Source: Harmothoe impar
Taxonomy: Eukaryota; Annelida; Polychaeta; Phyllodocida; Polynoidae
Direction: 5' to 3'
Length of the DNA: 64,000 nt
Assembly: GCA_947462335.1 (NCBI GenBank)
Contig: OX381710.1
Span: 65,777,303 to 65,841,302 of the forward strand
A program made the translations under genes and the position numbers. The notes under the pieces are model-generated. The model was not told where the DNA came from. It saw only the letters and a program-made list of their open reading frames with translations, and ran no database searches. Below are positions 11,548 through 22,700 of this stretch, one piece after another (the first letter of the stretch is position 1; each line of letters begins with the position of its first letter).

Positions 11548-12764
11548 ATAAGGGACCAGTTGATAGGAGCAGCAGGTAAAGGCTTGGTCTTGACGGACTA
11601 GTCTTGCACTATGACCATTTACCAAGGGGAGGGTCATGGTAACAATAGTGGTCTGTGGCTTTTGGTTTGTTGGTTAGTAACCTTCTGATTGGGTTTCTAT
11701 ACCAGTAGGGCAGGTACTGGTACGCCTTTATTTGACTATACTACTAACAAACTAGCGCTATTTCTGATTCTACTGGAGACTCGTTAAATTGCCGCAGATG
11801 GCTTCTAGTCTGTTCCTGCCTCGATTAAATAATGGATTCAGTTAACCACAAGCACATGTAGTCTACAGATTCCAAACTGCTCAACGAGTGAATCCTGAAT
11901 TGTGCCGTTATAGTATGGCCTATAGCAGCCATGTACAAATGTTGGTTTATCTGCCTCCATTATGGAGTCAGGGGTGGACTATAGATGGCTTCACCATTGC
12001 CTAGACCTTTCCTGACATGAAGCACTAGAGTCGCCTGTGTTGCATGGACAGTACTAGATTAGATCCTGACCACCGAGTCTACCTCTGACCACAACCAGTT
12101 CTCCATTTTTATGACTTCTGATATTTTCTCTTTTTTCTGTTATCAATGAAATGTAATGCTACTAAATCTAACTTTTCCTGGCAGGCCCATCAAAGCTCAT
12201 GGGAGCCACCTGGTTTAGCACTGATATCTATCGATCAAAGGTAACTTTTTCAGGGCTCCAAGCGTTCAATCTTCGGTTCAGACATGCCTAAATGATCTAT
12301 GTGAAGCCACTATGGACTGGCCATGGGGTTCATTTCACTCCATATTTCCTGTACTTCACCAACTATAGAACCACCATGGACCTCTCTTACTGAGTTCCTC
12401 ATGTCTGCCCCTCTCCCCTGACTCATCCATCGCATAGTAACCCAAGTTGGCCTATCTATAATGGCAGCCATTAGGCCTGGTAGTAGCTATAGGTATGGGA
12501 ATGGATTAAAATGACCCTTTCTGGGGGTCTTCTCTCCTTATAATGTTGGTTAGTGTGCACTCTGTGGGGATGGAGAAGGTTGGTGACAGGGTTGGGGTGG
12601 AGCAAGTCCTGCACAGTAGCGAATAGGCAGTAGGGGCGGGGGCACATTTCACCTATGAGTATGATCAGTGAAAAAGTGCATTACTATTGTTCAAAATGGG
12701 TTGGAGTCAGTTTGCTAACCCGTGGCCACTCACGAAGGGTGCGGCTGGTAAAAATGTGTGTGAA
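11548..12764. other. Intron stretch, nothing recognised
   Basis: No open frame, repeat or motif that I can support. Confidence 0.5.
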
Positions 12765-13480
12765 TTCACGGGTGAATCCATGAATGCAGTACGGGCGAGT
12801 TAATCGCCAGGGCTGCATTCATGATGATGTAGAGTATAATGCACTAAAACACTATGCATACCTAAAGGAAGGTGTTAACCCCTTTGCTACCACTTCTCCT
12901 GCCCTCACCTCCTCCCCACACCCCTAACCCGACCCACCCCACCACAGCAGCTGCCCCCACAGATGGCCGTTCTCATACTACTTCACACCCTACCCTTCTC
13001 TCTGATCCAACTCTCCAATCACACACACAATCCGTGCTGAATCATAGGGCTTCTGGTCACTAAACATGTGTTTGGAGAGTGTAATGCCTACCCAAGCCAA
13101 CATCCACATGTCCCAACACTTTGCTGCCAGATGTCCATTCCACGTGCACCCAGCTGAGGGTGCATGGGAACTGTATAACGTATAGAATAGAGTCTAGTTT
13201 AGCCCTTTTTAGCTCTTTAAGGACGCATGTCGCTGAAAGATGACATTTGACATCATGATGCACCAATGAAGCACCGGCGAGTTACTCCAGGAGTGAATGC
13301 ATTGACGCATCATGACGACCAAGTGTACAATGCATTAACGCATCATGCCGTCCTTAAGCTCTTTATGGACCTCATAGTGCATTAATTTGCATTGCCATGC
13401 CCATGCCCATTGTTGTCATGATGCATTGCTGGCATGATGCATGAATACAACCTTGGCCAGGGATGTATCCATGCATCACT
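12765..13480. mobile_element. TTAA-type palindromic MITEs, three partial copies
   Basis: Copies at about 12765-12885, 13200-13345 and 13345-13480 share GATGCATGAATGCA, GCGAGTTA and CTTTAAGGAC-type blocks. The interval 12890-13195 is C-rich intron sequence without other features. Confidence 0.6.
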
Positions 13481-14009
13481 CAGGAGTGTATCATGTTTCA
13501 AGGCACAGCTCATTAGAACATTTATGGTTAATAGTTCCTTAAGTTCTCTACAAAAGATGGAATTTTGCAGGAATGATATGACACTGGTTTTCCATCATTT
13601 TATTGGAACGAGAGGGACTTTTGTTATGCTTTTTACTGCTTCATATATACATGTCCATATGTTTGCATTGTTGGGAAGTGAAATATTATTTGTTTTGTAA
13701 GAAGCCAATAACGTCAATATAATATGGTGCATGTATTGCCTCCGTACAGCAGGTGGCGTTCCCCGGGTGCACGTAATCCACTCCTGCCGCTAATTAGGAG
13801 TTATAACCGTATTAGGACATATCCTATATCCATGTAACATTACACACATCAAAATTCAATAGGCATTAGTTGTGACGTTACGTCATAAGTGGCATGTGTG
13901 ACATGTAAGTAGTATTGATATGGTTATGTCATGTTACTACAATATAACCCAATGGAGGCGATCTCAATGGCAGTCCAAGTCCATGACCTATTAATAGCTG
14001 CCTAATAAC
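13481..14009. other. Intron stretch, nothing recognised
   Basis: AT-rich sequence. An 88-codon open frame at 13434-13700 overlaps a MITE end and shows no protein-like pattern. Confidence 0.45.
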
Positions 14010-14190
14010 CCTTTAAAATTTAAGGATGGTGTGTCGCTAAAAGATGACATTTGTCAGCATGATGCACCAATCATAGAATACAGCTCCAGCGATAAACTCG
14101 CCGGTGCTGCAACTCACATGTGCATAATGCCAACCCTTCGGGGCTGTCTCAACCCCCCAAAGGTCGGCATGATACTTGAATCACGTGGCT
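14010..14190. mobile_element. TTAA-type palindromic MITE copy
   Basis: Contains TTTAAGGATG, GATGCACCAATC, the GATAAACTCGCCGGTGCTGC arm and the GCCAACCCTTCGGGG / AAAGGTCGGCATGAT central module. The right end is lost. Confidence 0.6.
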
Positions 14191-14499
14191 ATGGGCCATG
14201 AGTATACATGGGAGGGGGATAACGGGGTGGGAAGAAATACCACCCAGAACATATTAAACATATTCCCTAATGGGCAATGTCCTTATTGACAAAAGCCCTG
14301 GGTTTTGAGACATGCCTACAGCTTTTGGTCCACACTTAGCATTGTTGGCCTAAACCCCAGACCTTGCCTTTCCATGTGCACACAGTTGTACCGGGCCTGG
14401 TGAGAAACCCGACCTAGTGCGGCCTTGAATGGGAGCTACACACACCTCTCTGTACTACTCAGTGTTGGCCCTGAGTCAACTCCACAGCCACTGTTACTA

Positions 14500-14735
14500 T
14501 TAACACTTTAGGGACAACAGAGTGCTCTAATGTACTATGTCCTTTTCTAGGCGATGCATGCATGTAGCACTGGCGAGTAAATTGCCACCTATTTTTGGGG
14601 GTTGATACACTCCTAATGGGTAATTATTCTGCACCAATGTAGTGATGGCATGATACACCAGCGCTGCGTTGGTGCATCAAGTCAGCAAACGAACATTCAT
14701 TGAGACATTATGCTGGTCTTTGAGGGTTCTTCCTT
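14500..14735. mobile_element. TTAA-type palindromic MITE copy (degraded)
   Basis: Blocks AACACTTTAGGGAC, GATGCATGCATGTAGCACTG and GATACACCAGCGCTGCGTTG follow the family order, with ends decayed. Confidence 0.5.
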
Positions 14736-15389
14736 TAATAATGTTAATTGAACCCTTTTATAGTTTACCTCAACAGGCATGACTTATGCTGGCTGAGTTT
14801 TACCTCCAACATTGACATAGTGCTGAAGGTAGAATTGATCTTTGCGGCTAGGGCACTTTTAGGTACCTGGTGTGGATATTATCATACTGGATACGTACTC
14901 TGAGGTAGAAGGTGTAGGATCTGTACGATTTTACCCCAAATATCTATTCACATCAAGTTGAAACAAGTGCAAGACATACTGAAAAACTTAGAAATATCTT
15001 TCCCATATAATGTCTGTCATCACACCCTTAATACCTTTACATACATTCTATAACTAGCATGTCCTGAGAACATGCATCATGTTCACTTCTAAGTCTCAAT
15101 GTGTTTCCTTTACCACAAATCTCTCCATATGACATGTAGATCTAGACATATCGCCCAGAGTACTTACCCCCAGAGACCTACCCTGACCTGCTCCCTACCT
15201 CTGACCTCTGCTATATATATAAGGGCGAGCTGCCCAGCCTGATATATAAATGTATAAATAGTCTGAAATGAAGACTGAGTGTTATGGTCCTGAGACCGGG
15301 CTTACCCCAGCCCCCCCCCCCCTCCACACTGCCTCACATGCTACCCAGGTAGTTCACTTGTCCCACGCGCCATTTGGCAGAATGGCACT
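14736..15389. other. Intron stretch with a poly-C run
   Basis: Only a C-run at 15310-15322 stands out. Confidence 0.5.
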
Positions 15390-15610
15390 TGTAAAGACTA
15401 CTTTGGCATTGAACTTGAACTTTTCCTAGGTTCATACAATCCCTGCTGCTAGCTTGGAAGCAACAAACATGAACCTCAACTGGAACCAGAAAGTATGGTG
15501 GGGGGAAGACTCTCCACCATACATTCTGGTTCCTGTTTACTGGTACCAAGCTACCAGCAGGGATTGCCCACACCCAGGAAAATTTAAGTTCAAGGTCATA
15601 GTGGTGGTTA
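15390..15610. mobile_element. Palindromic element (GGTTCC/GGAACC foldback), degraded copy
   Basis: Related to the fuller copies at 18227-18510 and 56357-56643. It has CTACCAGCAGGGATTGCCCA and a mirrored CAATCCCTGCTGCTAGCTTG arm around a centre with AACCAGAAAGTATGGTGG / CCACCATACATTCTGGTT. Its outer ends have decayed. Confidence 0.65.
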
Positions 15611-15784
15611 CTGGAGCCTTTCTGTGAAAGAGTCCTCAGGTAAAGGCTAACTATATCGGATGACCGGCAGTCGTGGGGTAGGGAGACGGCCCATAAATAT
15701 GTACATTCCCAATGGCGGCCACTGGTCAGAACTAAACTTGTACCGGTAGGTTTTCTCTTGTCATTTGTTACATAGCTGGTTCCT

Positions 15785-16290
15785 GTGGTCTTGGACTACC
15801 TGGACCCCGGGGGGGGCACTCAGGTATATTTTGGATAACCACTGCCGCACCTCTCCCAAGGGCGGTGGCGGTGGGTTGACAAAGGGGATGAAAAGGGGGG
15901 GGGGGCGGTCAGCCCTTCTTAAAGTCAAAAAGGGGGGTGGTGACCCCCCTCCCCTGCTTTATGGATAAAGGTTTATTGTGTGTATACAGTAATAGCGGGG
16001 CACAAACATGTTTCTGATTGTTTATAAAGTGCTAATTGGTAAGTTTGCCATTGTTATGTCTGGCACCTGATGCTCAGATGGGATGAAAGCAGGGGGCTTA
16101 GAATTTATTTAGCCTGTTTAGGGGGGGCGGTTACTCCTACAATTTTCCTTAGTAAGGAAAAGGAGGGGCGGTCAGTGGCCCCCTCAGCTCCCCCCAGTAG
16201 GAGGAAGTAGGGCGGTACCGCGGCAGTTGCCACTGACCCACATATAGTCAGTGCCCCCCCCCGGGACCTGGACATGACCAAGTGTTGGGG
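15785..16290. mobile_element. G-rich terminal inverted repeat element
   Basis: The left end ACCTGGACCCCGGGGGGGGC followed by ACT is mirrored at the right by a GTGCCCCCCCCC GGGACCTGG segment. The inverted match continues inwards through ACTGCCGC and GCGGTCAG blocks for roughly 80 bp. No coding capacity. Superfamily unknown. Confidence 0.55.
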
Positions 16291-16295
16291 AACAT

Positions 16296-17348
16296 GCATC
16301 TATAAATAGCCCCCTACATAGCACAGCGAGTAGGCCCTAGAGATATCCAGGTAGAGGCTAGACAAAGCTACCGTACAAAGCCATCTGCCATAGCTCAGCC
16401 CCACTGTCAATATATATTATTTATCAGGCCTCCCTCCCCATATATACATTATACATTGCTGGGGGCTTGCCCATCCGCTGTGTATGAGTAAATGTGCCCT
16501 TGTCCGCCCTAGGGGGCAAAGCTGACATATCTATCTGTTAGTATGACAGCTCCAAATGATGAAGATGATTTGGCACACTGGTATGGATTTTAGGTGTAGT
16601 ATATATCCCTGTAATTCCCTCCAAGAAGCCATAATTCCAGATAAATCATGATTGCCTGCACTACCAGTCGGTGCTGAGTGCCAACGCTGATTAGGGCCCT
16701 ACTATAGGGCCTAGGCCGGACTGGAGCTGGTTGCGGCAGCCCACACTGATAAGAGCTGATAGGCTGGGTACCAGCATGTCCCAGCATGTGATTGTTACCC
16801 AGGGACAAGGTACCAGTCAGTGTGTCTCTTACCAGTGATGATAACCGCACCCAGCGAAATTTTAAATGGCCGACCCACTGGGTATGGGTCTACAGCCCTA
16901 TACTGTACCCCCCCCCCCCCACACACACTGGTGTCTGTCCCACAGCTACCAGTACATTGGGCTACAAAATATCAACATAATAAGCCTGGTTCCTGGTCAT
17001 TAAAGTTGCCATTGATAAGCTAATTATCACAGTATGGCACCATTCAAAAGGATATTTCCTTGTTCTCCGCAGTGAATACTTATAAAGGTAACCTTTGTCG
17101 GCCTTACAGACAACTTCAATGATCAAGTATACCAGCTTCACCCATATAGCAGACTGTACTAGTAGAGTACTACTATACTCCTAACACGACAGCTCAATCA
17201 TCCCCCTTGTCATTCAGCGCACACATACCACAGAGGGATGAATAGGACTGTGATTCCTCTGTACACCACTCTATCTCTGTGTGTAGCGATTTGGCCCTGT
17301 GCTGCCTCTGACACTATTCTGGTTCTGGTTACAATTTGTCACAGTGTT
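16296..17348. other. Intron stretch with a poly-C run
   Basis: A C-run at 16909-16920 is followed by ACACACAC. No gene or element recognised. Confidence 0.5.
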
Positions 17349-17418
17349 GTGAGCAGGCAAGCAGAAAGGATAGCCCATTAGAAGGCTCACGGGCTATCCT
17401 TTCTGCTTGCCTGCTCAC
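17349..17418. other. 70-nt perfect-stem hairpin
   Basis: A 28-bp perfect inverted repeat (arms 17349-17376 and 17391-17418, beginning GTGAGCAGGCAAGCAG) around a 14-nt loop, with weaker pairing just outside. The size resembles a small-RNA precursor, but it may equally be a foldback repeat. Confidence 0.6.
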
Positions 17419-18226
17419 TGTTGTGATGTGATGGGGAGGATGGGGTGCTAGAGGTCCACCTAATAGCTGCAATTTACATACATTTGTACTGACAGATGCT
17501 ATGGATGGTCTCATGAAATGACGCCTTCCAAATACCCAGAGTACTAGCCATTGATGTAAATAGTGTCAGAATTCAGTTCAGAGATCTGCTTTTCCTATCA
17601 ATGTTGTATTCTATTTTGTAGACATATCATGTTCAAGTATGTTCAAAACACCACTCCCAAATTCTATATCATGTTAGTACAATGGCAATGGTATCATAAT
17701 GATTGGTGGGTGCCACCACCTATTCAATGACACATAAGGGAGGCGATCATGTCTGGTGCGGAGATTATCTGTAATTGATATACAAATGATTAGGCCTGAG
17801 AGCTGTTAGCTTCCATAATACATGCATCGTGGCGACTTATAAGTATCATTGCTGCATTACAACGTGTATTATCACTATACTACTATGAGAACATATTGGC
17901 TCCTAACCAAAGGCATGTATATATATGGTTGTGTTGCATTGATAGGCCAATATCTATATTGTATATATTCTCATGAATGCATAGTAAATGGAAGTAATTT
18001 GTATATAAGGCCTACAAATAAATTGTGTGTTTCGGGTGACATGACAAGAAAATCTGATATATGTCTCCAGTAATATGTGATATGGTGTACAACCTTTTTG
18101 TGCATACATGTACATACCACGGTAAGCGTTTCATCATTGGGGATCCAACCCCATGCTTGTGTTTCCCACCACATCACTATTTTAGTGTGAGCTAGACACG
18201 CTTTTAGCATGCTGCCTACATCTGTA
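17419..18226. other. Intron stretch, mostly unrecognised
   Basis: AT-rich. A fragment of the GCATGAATGCAG family may occur near 17820-17860. Nothing else seen. Confidence 0.45.
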
Positions 18227-18510
18227 CTCTCGTTCCCAAATCCTTCCGAAGGAAGGCTCTGGGGACAGCCAAATGACCTTGAACTTTGGATTTTGCTGGG
18301 TCTGAGCCCCTGCTGGTAGGCTGGAACGAGCGAACAGGAACAGGAAATGGAACCAGAATGTATGATGGTAGTTCTAGGTAGATTTACCATCAGCCTTTCT
18401 GGTTCCATTTCCTGTTCCTGTTCGCTGGTTCCAAGCTACCAGCAGGGGTTGCCCAGACCCAGCAAAATCCCAACATTTGGCAGTTACCAGAACGAGAGTG
18501 GGAACGAGAG
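18227..18510. mobile_element. Palindromic element, near-complete copy
   Basis: The left end CTCTCGTTCCCAAATCCTTC and right end GGGAACGAGAG are inverted. Internal mirrored arms carry GGAACAGGAAATGGAACCAG. The flanks show a long direct repeat: TGCCTACATCTGTA on the left and TACCTACATCTGTA on the right. Homologous to 56357-56643. Confidence 0.75.
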
Positions 18511-19107
18511 TACCTACATCTGTAGCACTGTAGCAGTGGTTTACAGCTGCGTGTCCTGGATGGTGGCCTAACAGGTCAACCCCTGCCATAATCAATCTCA
18601 ACATGGACACTGGCCAATCGTGTAAGTGACTCCCCCAGACCTGTAGTACTATTAGTATATATAGCAGTTACAAGTGACTCAGTCTGATCTATATACTGAC
18701 CGTGTCTTTAGTCTTTGGGCCACACCCTATGTACTTGCTCGGTGCTTGGCAGACGGGCAGCAGGTTCATTTTTTCAAGAAGGCTTATTCTGGCCAGGTTA
18801 AAACTATGAAACTATACGACCTGAGCTACTGAGGGAGTGCCCCACTTCGGGTAGTCCGACACATCTGGCGCTACTGCGCCAGACTGCAGCTACATAGAGA
18901 TCCTATAGTGGGAGTAAAAAGGGTGTTGTTCTCATAAATGTACTCACTGTCAGTCCCTCAAAATAGTCAATCCTGTTCCCCAAAAGGTACTCCACATGTC
19001 CAGCATTATTATACTGCTGCAAACATGTCAATGTTATTGTATGTTACACATTTTGATCTCAACAGCAGGGAGAAGTGGTGGGAGGGGTGTCCCAGAGGAG
19101 TGGAGTT
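18511..19107. other. Left flank of the polymerase element
   Basis: Unique-looking intron sequence up to the GACATC target duplication. Nothing recognised. Confidence 0.5.
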
Positions 19108-19113
19108 GACATC
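19108..19113. repeat. Target site duplication, left
   Basis: GACATC directly before the first AG of the left inverted repeat. The identical hexamer follows the right end at 28628-28633. An alternative parse would give ACAT plus a CAG terminus, but the 6-bp/AG reading fits Polinton rules. Confidence 0.85.
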
Positions 19114-19650
19114 AGTAGTATAGTATGTATCGGAACGGGACTATAGTTAAGTACTGTTTATTACTCAATCGACATGCAGCCAATCAGAGGCCTCCATTTG
19201 GTCACGTGACCGGAAGTGACCTACTTAGGGGATTAGTGGTGACGTCACGTGACCTAGTTAGCCAATCAGAGGCCTCCATTTGGTCACGTGACCGGAAGTG
19301 ACCTACTTAGGGGATTAGCGGTGCATTCTGGGTAACCCTGCAGCCAATCAGAGGCCTCCATTGGGTGACCGGAAGTGACCTACTTAGGGGATGGTGCATT
19401 CTGGGTAACCTACTGACCTACTTAGGGGACCGGAAGTGACGTCATATGACCTAATTTAGGATCACGTGATCGGAAGTGACCTGATGAGTCACGTGACCGG
19501 AAGTGACGTCACACGACTTAATGGCCAATCGGAAGCGACCTGATTGATCACGTGACCGGAAGAAGAAGAAGTTTTTTTTTTGTTTAGGATCCCGTGACTG
19601 GAAGCGACGTCGTCACATGAGTGACGCTTTAAGAGACTGCGCGACTTACT
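19114..19650 (+). repeat. Left terminal inverted repeat
   Basis: The outer ~340 bp (to about 19453) match the reverse complement of 28288-28627 almost base for base; I noticed one mismatch. The inner part to about 19650 keeps the same motifs in shuffled order. It is built of tandem copies of a block with CCAATCAGAGGCCTCCAT, GGTCACGTGACC, CCGGAAGTGACCTACTTA and GGGGATTAG. Confidence 0.88.
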
Positions 19651-19705
19651 AGTAAAAGAAGCCGTATGATAATAAAAACACAACAATATTTTCTTTTAAT
19701 TTTTT

Positions 19706-19773
19706 TTTATTTTTTTTTTCAATCTTGATAAACACTCTATTTTTGAAAAGATGCACACGCTTATTTTTTTATT
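19706..19773 (-). terminator. Poly(A) signals for the polymerase gene
   Basis: On the minus strand AATAAA occurs at 19773-19768 (9 nt past the stop codon) and again at 19711-19706, in A/T-rich sequence just inside the left inverted repeat. Confidence 0.55.
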
Positions 19774-19781
19774 TTTTTTTT

Positions 19782-22700
19782 TCATATCTCTAAAGGACTC
19801 GTTGTCACACCGTCAGAATGCACGCGACGCTTATAATACAAGTAGCGCACGCCGTCTTTCTCTATGGTGTAGGTGACCATTTTGTCTCGCACCACTTTGA
19901 AATTTCTATTTACAGCAATGAGAGTTTTTCGTTGGCGAAGAACATCCAAGAAGGCGTCTGGTTCCTGGGGGTTTTGTTTCTTCTGTACGCCTTTTGCACT
20001 CCATTTTTTGGATTTTCTTTCACCGGTGTCGCTGACTCGATCGTAGCAAATGTAAGTCTTAGGGTTGAGACTTAGGATCCCGTCACCTTCCCACTCCGCT
20101 TTCATGAGCCCCGAAGTTCTCAGATCGTGAAGGTACCGTCTCTCACAACATCCGCCGGGCGGCGCACACCATTCTCGCACTCTTTCCGTTTTTGTCTTCA
20201 CGAAAAGCTCTAAGTGCTCGTCGCACACCGCTGTCGGAAGCCACTTTCGTTTCTCTCTGAAGTACGTCTCTCTCAGGCGAGGTTTCACTAGGTCATCCAA
20301 CGTGGCACCGCTGAGAGCCATGTAAAGACTGTCGGTGTCCATTTGACAAAGGGCATAATCGCGCCGATCGACGAATCTATCCAAGAAGTCGTATGTGAAC
20401 TCTAACATTTTCAACTTCGCGTACTGGTATACCATGAACCCTATCTGAATAGGGGGGTTGTTCTTGACCGTTTTCGGTTGTAGTTCGACTTCAAACAGAT
20501 CGGAAGTCAACTCGGACGCCTTTTTGAAGCGCCACGAATTGGCCAATAGTTCGAACTTCCGACTGTCAGTGTATCTCACCGCCGTGTGTTTTTCTTTGTT
20601 GCAGATTGTTTTACCGTACGTAGCGTTTCCCATTAACTTGTAACAGTCTGACAGAATTTTCTCGTTCTCGTTCACGTCGCCACGTCTTCGCGCCGCCGTC
20701 ACTTCGTCCGCGAAACCGGCAAAGGAGCGTTTAGGTAGGTATTCTACCACCAGCTGCACTTTGGTGACTATCAAACCGTGCTCTAAATACCACTTGAGAA
20801 GCGGCGTTCCCAAGAGAATATTTTTTCCGTGGTAACTCCCTATCAGACATCTCTGAGGCGTGCTCAACAGCTTTTCTTCCTGCGCAAAGTCTGACATGTG
20901 AGGGCCTATGTCCGATTTTGAAACGGTCGCGTTCTTGAAAACGGGGGTCATTTCTTCGAAGTACTCTCGTAGGTGAGGCGGCGTAGTGATGTCCACTTGA
21001 ACTAAACCGAACATTTTCTCCTCTTTCACAGCGGAAAGGATGTCGCTCTCGCTCATCGCGTTTCGAGACACTTTCAAAGCGTCAACCTTCCAGCGTTGTT
21101 GGGAGGCCTTGACCCGCTCATCTCGACGCTTCATCTCTCGCCATTCGCACTCCCACACGACGACCAGCTTGTAACCTAACGCTTTCAAGTAAGCGCTTAC
21201 TCTGGTCGTTCTGTCGCGTCTCTCCTCTCTCAGTGAAGCGCACTGATATCGGTGCGACGGTATGCACTCGTGAGCGTGGAACCAACACCCGTGAAACTGG
21301 AAAACCGTATTAGAGGCCGCGTGAAATCCGTCCACGCGAATTCTCCGACAGCCTACCGCCATCTCGCCGCCGTTCAGAGCGTGGCGCAGTTTCACGTCGC
21401 GGTCGTGCTCTACGAAGCGTAACCACTCCAAAGCGCTGTGAGAGTTTCTTTGCCTGATTTCGGGCTTGAACTCGGTCTCGGGCCGTCTCACCGCGTAATA
21501 GCCCGTGCAGTGCGCTTCGCTCATGCAGCGCAAGTACAGAGAGTTAGCGTCTAGTCCTAGGATGTGTTGGCACGGTCTCGCTTCTTCGCCGTACTTGTGC
21601 TCCCTTATCCGCGTGGTGCCCTTCTCGTGAAATCTATGGAAGATGATGGAAGGACCGCCGACTAGATTCTCTTTGATCAGAGCGTGGAGGACGGCGTCGA
21701 ACTGGGGAAACGTTGTGAACGCGTCTTCTAGGTTTTGGAAGAGGAAGCGTAAAGTCAAACCGGCGAGAGAAACTCCGTCTTTCAACATGTCGATGCCGCG
21801 ATCTTGGAAAAATTTAGCGTGATTTTTCAGAGCTTCTATGAAAGGTTTCACGTCTTTGTTGTTGTAGTGGATCAAGTAGTCTTCCATAGTTTGCATCTTC
21901 TCGTCGGACCAAACTTTCTGACATGCGGCGTAGTCGGATTCGGACATTTTGACGCCCGTCAGCTCGCTGTCGAAAGCCGATCTCGGCGGCAGCGTTCTGT
22001 TTGCCAGTTTCCTGGTAGACGTCATCCATTCGTAAGGAAAGTGACCTTTCTCTTCGTTCCTGGTGAAAGCTCGCAAATAGGTCGCGTAGTTGTAACCGGG
22101 TGCCAAATAGTTGACTACGTCCAAGAAAACCGTGTGCTGTGTGTAAACCGCCAAGTATTGATTGCTTCTCTTTATGACGCTGAATTCTTGGTTTCTTCGG
22201 TCTCCGGAGGTGAAGAACGAGTGAAGGCGTATTTTGATCAGGTTCAAGTCGTAACGCCCCGAGTTGAAGCCCACCACTGGAGCTTGACGGATGTATCTCA
22301 GAAGACGCTTCTTCAGTTGAACTAACGGGTGTCTGGTCTGAGCCGCAGCGAAGCCACCTGGAGAAGGGGTGGTGAACGTCGCCTCCTCCAGCAGGAGAGC
22401 TTCACCTATCGCCGCATCTAACTTCGCTAACGTCGGTCGGTAAAGTTCTAGCACAGCTTCCCCGATCGCTTTGGCGTTCTCGTTTATGTGATTTAAAACT
22501 CGGTCCAACAAGGGGTCGGAATCTGCGTCGGACGCTCTGACGAAGCAGACGGGCCCCTCCCACCCCGGAAAGTCGGATGCGACGCTAGCCGACAAAGGGA
22601 CGTGATCCCACAGCAGGGACACGTGCTCCGTCGACGGTTCTTTGCACGGTCTGAAGAAAGCCTCGAAATCGAAGGCGATCTTGTAAGGGTAGATTCCGGA

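Noticed and set aside
17971..18408. 145-codon minus-strand frame and related frames at 18347, 56302, 56483 and 56495
   Set aside because: They translate the palindromic repeat family (both strands, several copies), not a protein.
21804..22325. 173-codon frame antisense to the polymerase gene
   Set aside because: Shadow frame over conserved PolB exonuclease codons; no independent support.
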